The notes below the pieces were generated by a model. The model saw only the letters and a program-made list of their open reading frames with translations. It searched no databases and had not been told where the DNA came from. Position numbers and translations under genes: made by a program. From positions 802,969 to 866,968 of the forward strand of contig CAUYUJ010020726.1 in the NCBI GenBank assembly GCA_963575745.1: DNA of 64,000 nucleotides, in the 5' to 3' direction. Positions 62,781 to 64,000 of the stretch are shown piece after piece; position 1 is the first letter of the stretch, and each line of letters opens with the position of its first letter. The DNA is from Prorocentrum cordatum. Taxonomy: Eukaryota; Sar; Dinophyceae; Prorocentrales; Prorocentraceae.

Positions 62781-63780
62781 CAGCTCGAACGAGCCAGGGG
62801 GCTCCGTCCACTCCCACTCGCCCTCCCACAACATAAGAAGCAATTGCGTCGCGTCTGACGCCTGTCGCTCATCTTAAGTGGTGGGCGGCTAGACATGCAG
62901 CGCGCGACATGAGCTGTGTCCTATCCCTTACGCGTAGCGAGCAACGTCGACGAGAAACAAAACGGCGCGCGATGTACGCCGCGCCCCGCTCTGGCCTCTC
63001 ATGTTGCATCGTCGGCGACAACATGTCCAGCGCGCGAAGTGCGCCGCGTCTCATTCCAGCCACGCGTGTTGCACCGCGAATAGTTTCGCTCCTGCCGCGC
63101 ATGGAGGAGGGGGAGGAGGGGGAGGAGGAGGAGAAGGAGGAGGAGGAGGAGGAGGAGGAGGGAGGGGAGGAGGAGGGGGAGGGAGAGAGCACGGGAGGGA
63201 TAAACTGAGGATGAAGAGGATAACGCCTCTTGGGAATTCGCGGGTCGTCCTGGGAGCTTTCTGGTATATGCTTAAGGGCCTCTTGGATGTATCTTCCGGG
63301 CTGGAACATTGTCAACACAAGTAGGTGCTAACCTCACAATATTCCAAAAACCAAATGACAATCAGTATTTGTGTTGCCCCCCCAGGCCCTCTTGGACGCC
63401 TTTTTCCGACCTCTTGGGGGTCTCCGGAGGCATTTGCTTGAACCGCACATGTTTGAGGCATTATGAGTTGCCGCCCGCCTAGTTCCTCAACCCGACGGGC
63501 CGCAGCGTCGACTACAAGAAAATCCATGTTGACGACCAGGCGTCCACGCGCGATGTGCGCCGCGTCCCATTCCCGCCACGCGATTCGCAGCGCCGACGAG
63601 GAGACAGTATATGTTGGCAAGAAAACTCGACGTCGCGGTGCTTTTTGGCAGGACGGGGGGTCCCGCGCAGGGTTGGCCCGGCGTCCGCGCGCGATGTACG
63701 CCGCGTCGCGTTCCTGCTACACTTTTCGCAGCGTCGACGACAAGAAAGTACACGTTGACGAGAAAAACGTTGACTTTGTT
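62781..63780. other. GGA tract and unique sequence, no gene recognised
   Basis: A GGA run at 63104-63188. The rest is unique. GTTGACGA-AAGAAA.. and GCGCGATGTACGCCGCG recur at 62950-62985, 63550-63570 and 63690-63705, a loose dispersed repeat of about 15-30 bases. Confidence 0.5.
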
Positions 63781-63860
63781 CCCTACCCAGGCTCTGCCTA
63801 GAGGGTTCTTACTTCGTTCCCTACCTAGGCTCTGCCTAGAGGGTTCTTAGTTTGTTTGCT
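63781..63860. repeat. Tandem pair of a 36 base unit
   Basis: TCCCTACCCAGGCTCTGCCT and AGAGGGTTCTTACTTCGT, then the same with TACCTAGG. Each unit contains the palindromic AGGCTCTGCCTAGAGG. Confidence 0.8.
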
Positions 63861-63944
63861 TAGAGGGGCCAGGCAGTGTAAAACGCCCCGGGCGGTGCCC
63901 CCAGTCCCCGCCCCGCGGTTCCCCCAGTTGCGCCCCTGGGTTCC

Positions 63945-64000
63945 CCTAGTTTAGCTAAGCTTAGCTTAGCTTACCTTAGCTTAGCTCAGCTTAGCTTAGC
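63945..64000. repeat. TTAGC tandem repeat at the window end
   Basis: TTAGC pentamers, about nine, continue to the edge of the window. It is not the TTTAGGG telomere type. Confidence 0.85.

Noticed and set aside
63945-64000. Terminal TTAGC repeat as a telomere
   Set aside because: The unit is a pentamer and differs from the TTTAGGG type expected in this group. It simply reaches the window edge.

Overview
This window looks like nuclear DNA of a dinoflagellate. It is GC-rich, full of low-complexity purine/pyrimidine tracts and small foldback elements, and nearly gene-free. The one gene I can assemble has introns with GA, GC and GT donors, and repeated elements occupy its introns. These traits fit dinoflagellates, and the retroelement domain order also fits; the genus is an inference I cannot settle. 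No bacterial signals, tRNA, rRNA or CRISPR array were seen.

Layout. 1-5.6 kb: pyrimidine-rich filler with foldback (MITE-like) elements. 5.6-14.8 kb: remains of a reverse-transcribing element on the minus strand, gag-like at 14.8-13.8 kb and pol at 13.7-12.2 kb. Its pol is split by a 6.4 kb inverted-repeat structure (5830-12211) and resumes at 5829-5580. 15-34 kb: dispersed repeats, MITE-like elements, a ~340 bp satellite, several copies of an introner-like repeat (family A), and weak coding remnants. 34.5-35.5 kb: a long degenerate GTC tract and a TTGCAC minisatellite.

35,573-42,348: the best preserved element. It is a tyrosine-recombinase (DIRS/Ngaro/PAT-like) retrotransposon with split direct repeats in the order A1 - ORFs - B1 - A2 - B2. 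It encodes a small Cys-rich membrane ORF, a gag-like ORF, RT, RNase H, a degraded tyrosine recombinase and a C5-methyltransferase-like domain. Stop/start overlaps link ORF0, ORF1 and ORF2. The pol part needs several frame changes, so this copy looks inactive.

42-54 kb: more repeats, two introner families, and a short exon with a PYM/eIF2A-like helical motif (49.39-49.54 kb). 54.7-58.95 kb: a 5'-partial gene of five exons encoding tetratricopeptide repeats followed by a C-terminal acyl/peptidyl carrier domain, probably part of a polyketide/fatty-acid-type synthase. Introns 1, 3 and 4 are made of dispersed repeats, consistent with introns born from transposable elements. 59-64 kb: nested foldback elements and minisatellites.

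How things work together: the retroelement ORFs would form one replication module, and the TPR-ACP exons one protein. All ten family A copies lie in the same (+) orientation. If they are introns, most host genes here lie on the plus strand, as expected of unidirectional dinoflagellate gene arrays.
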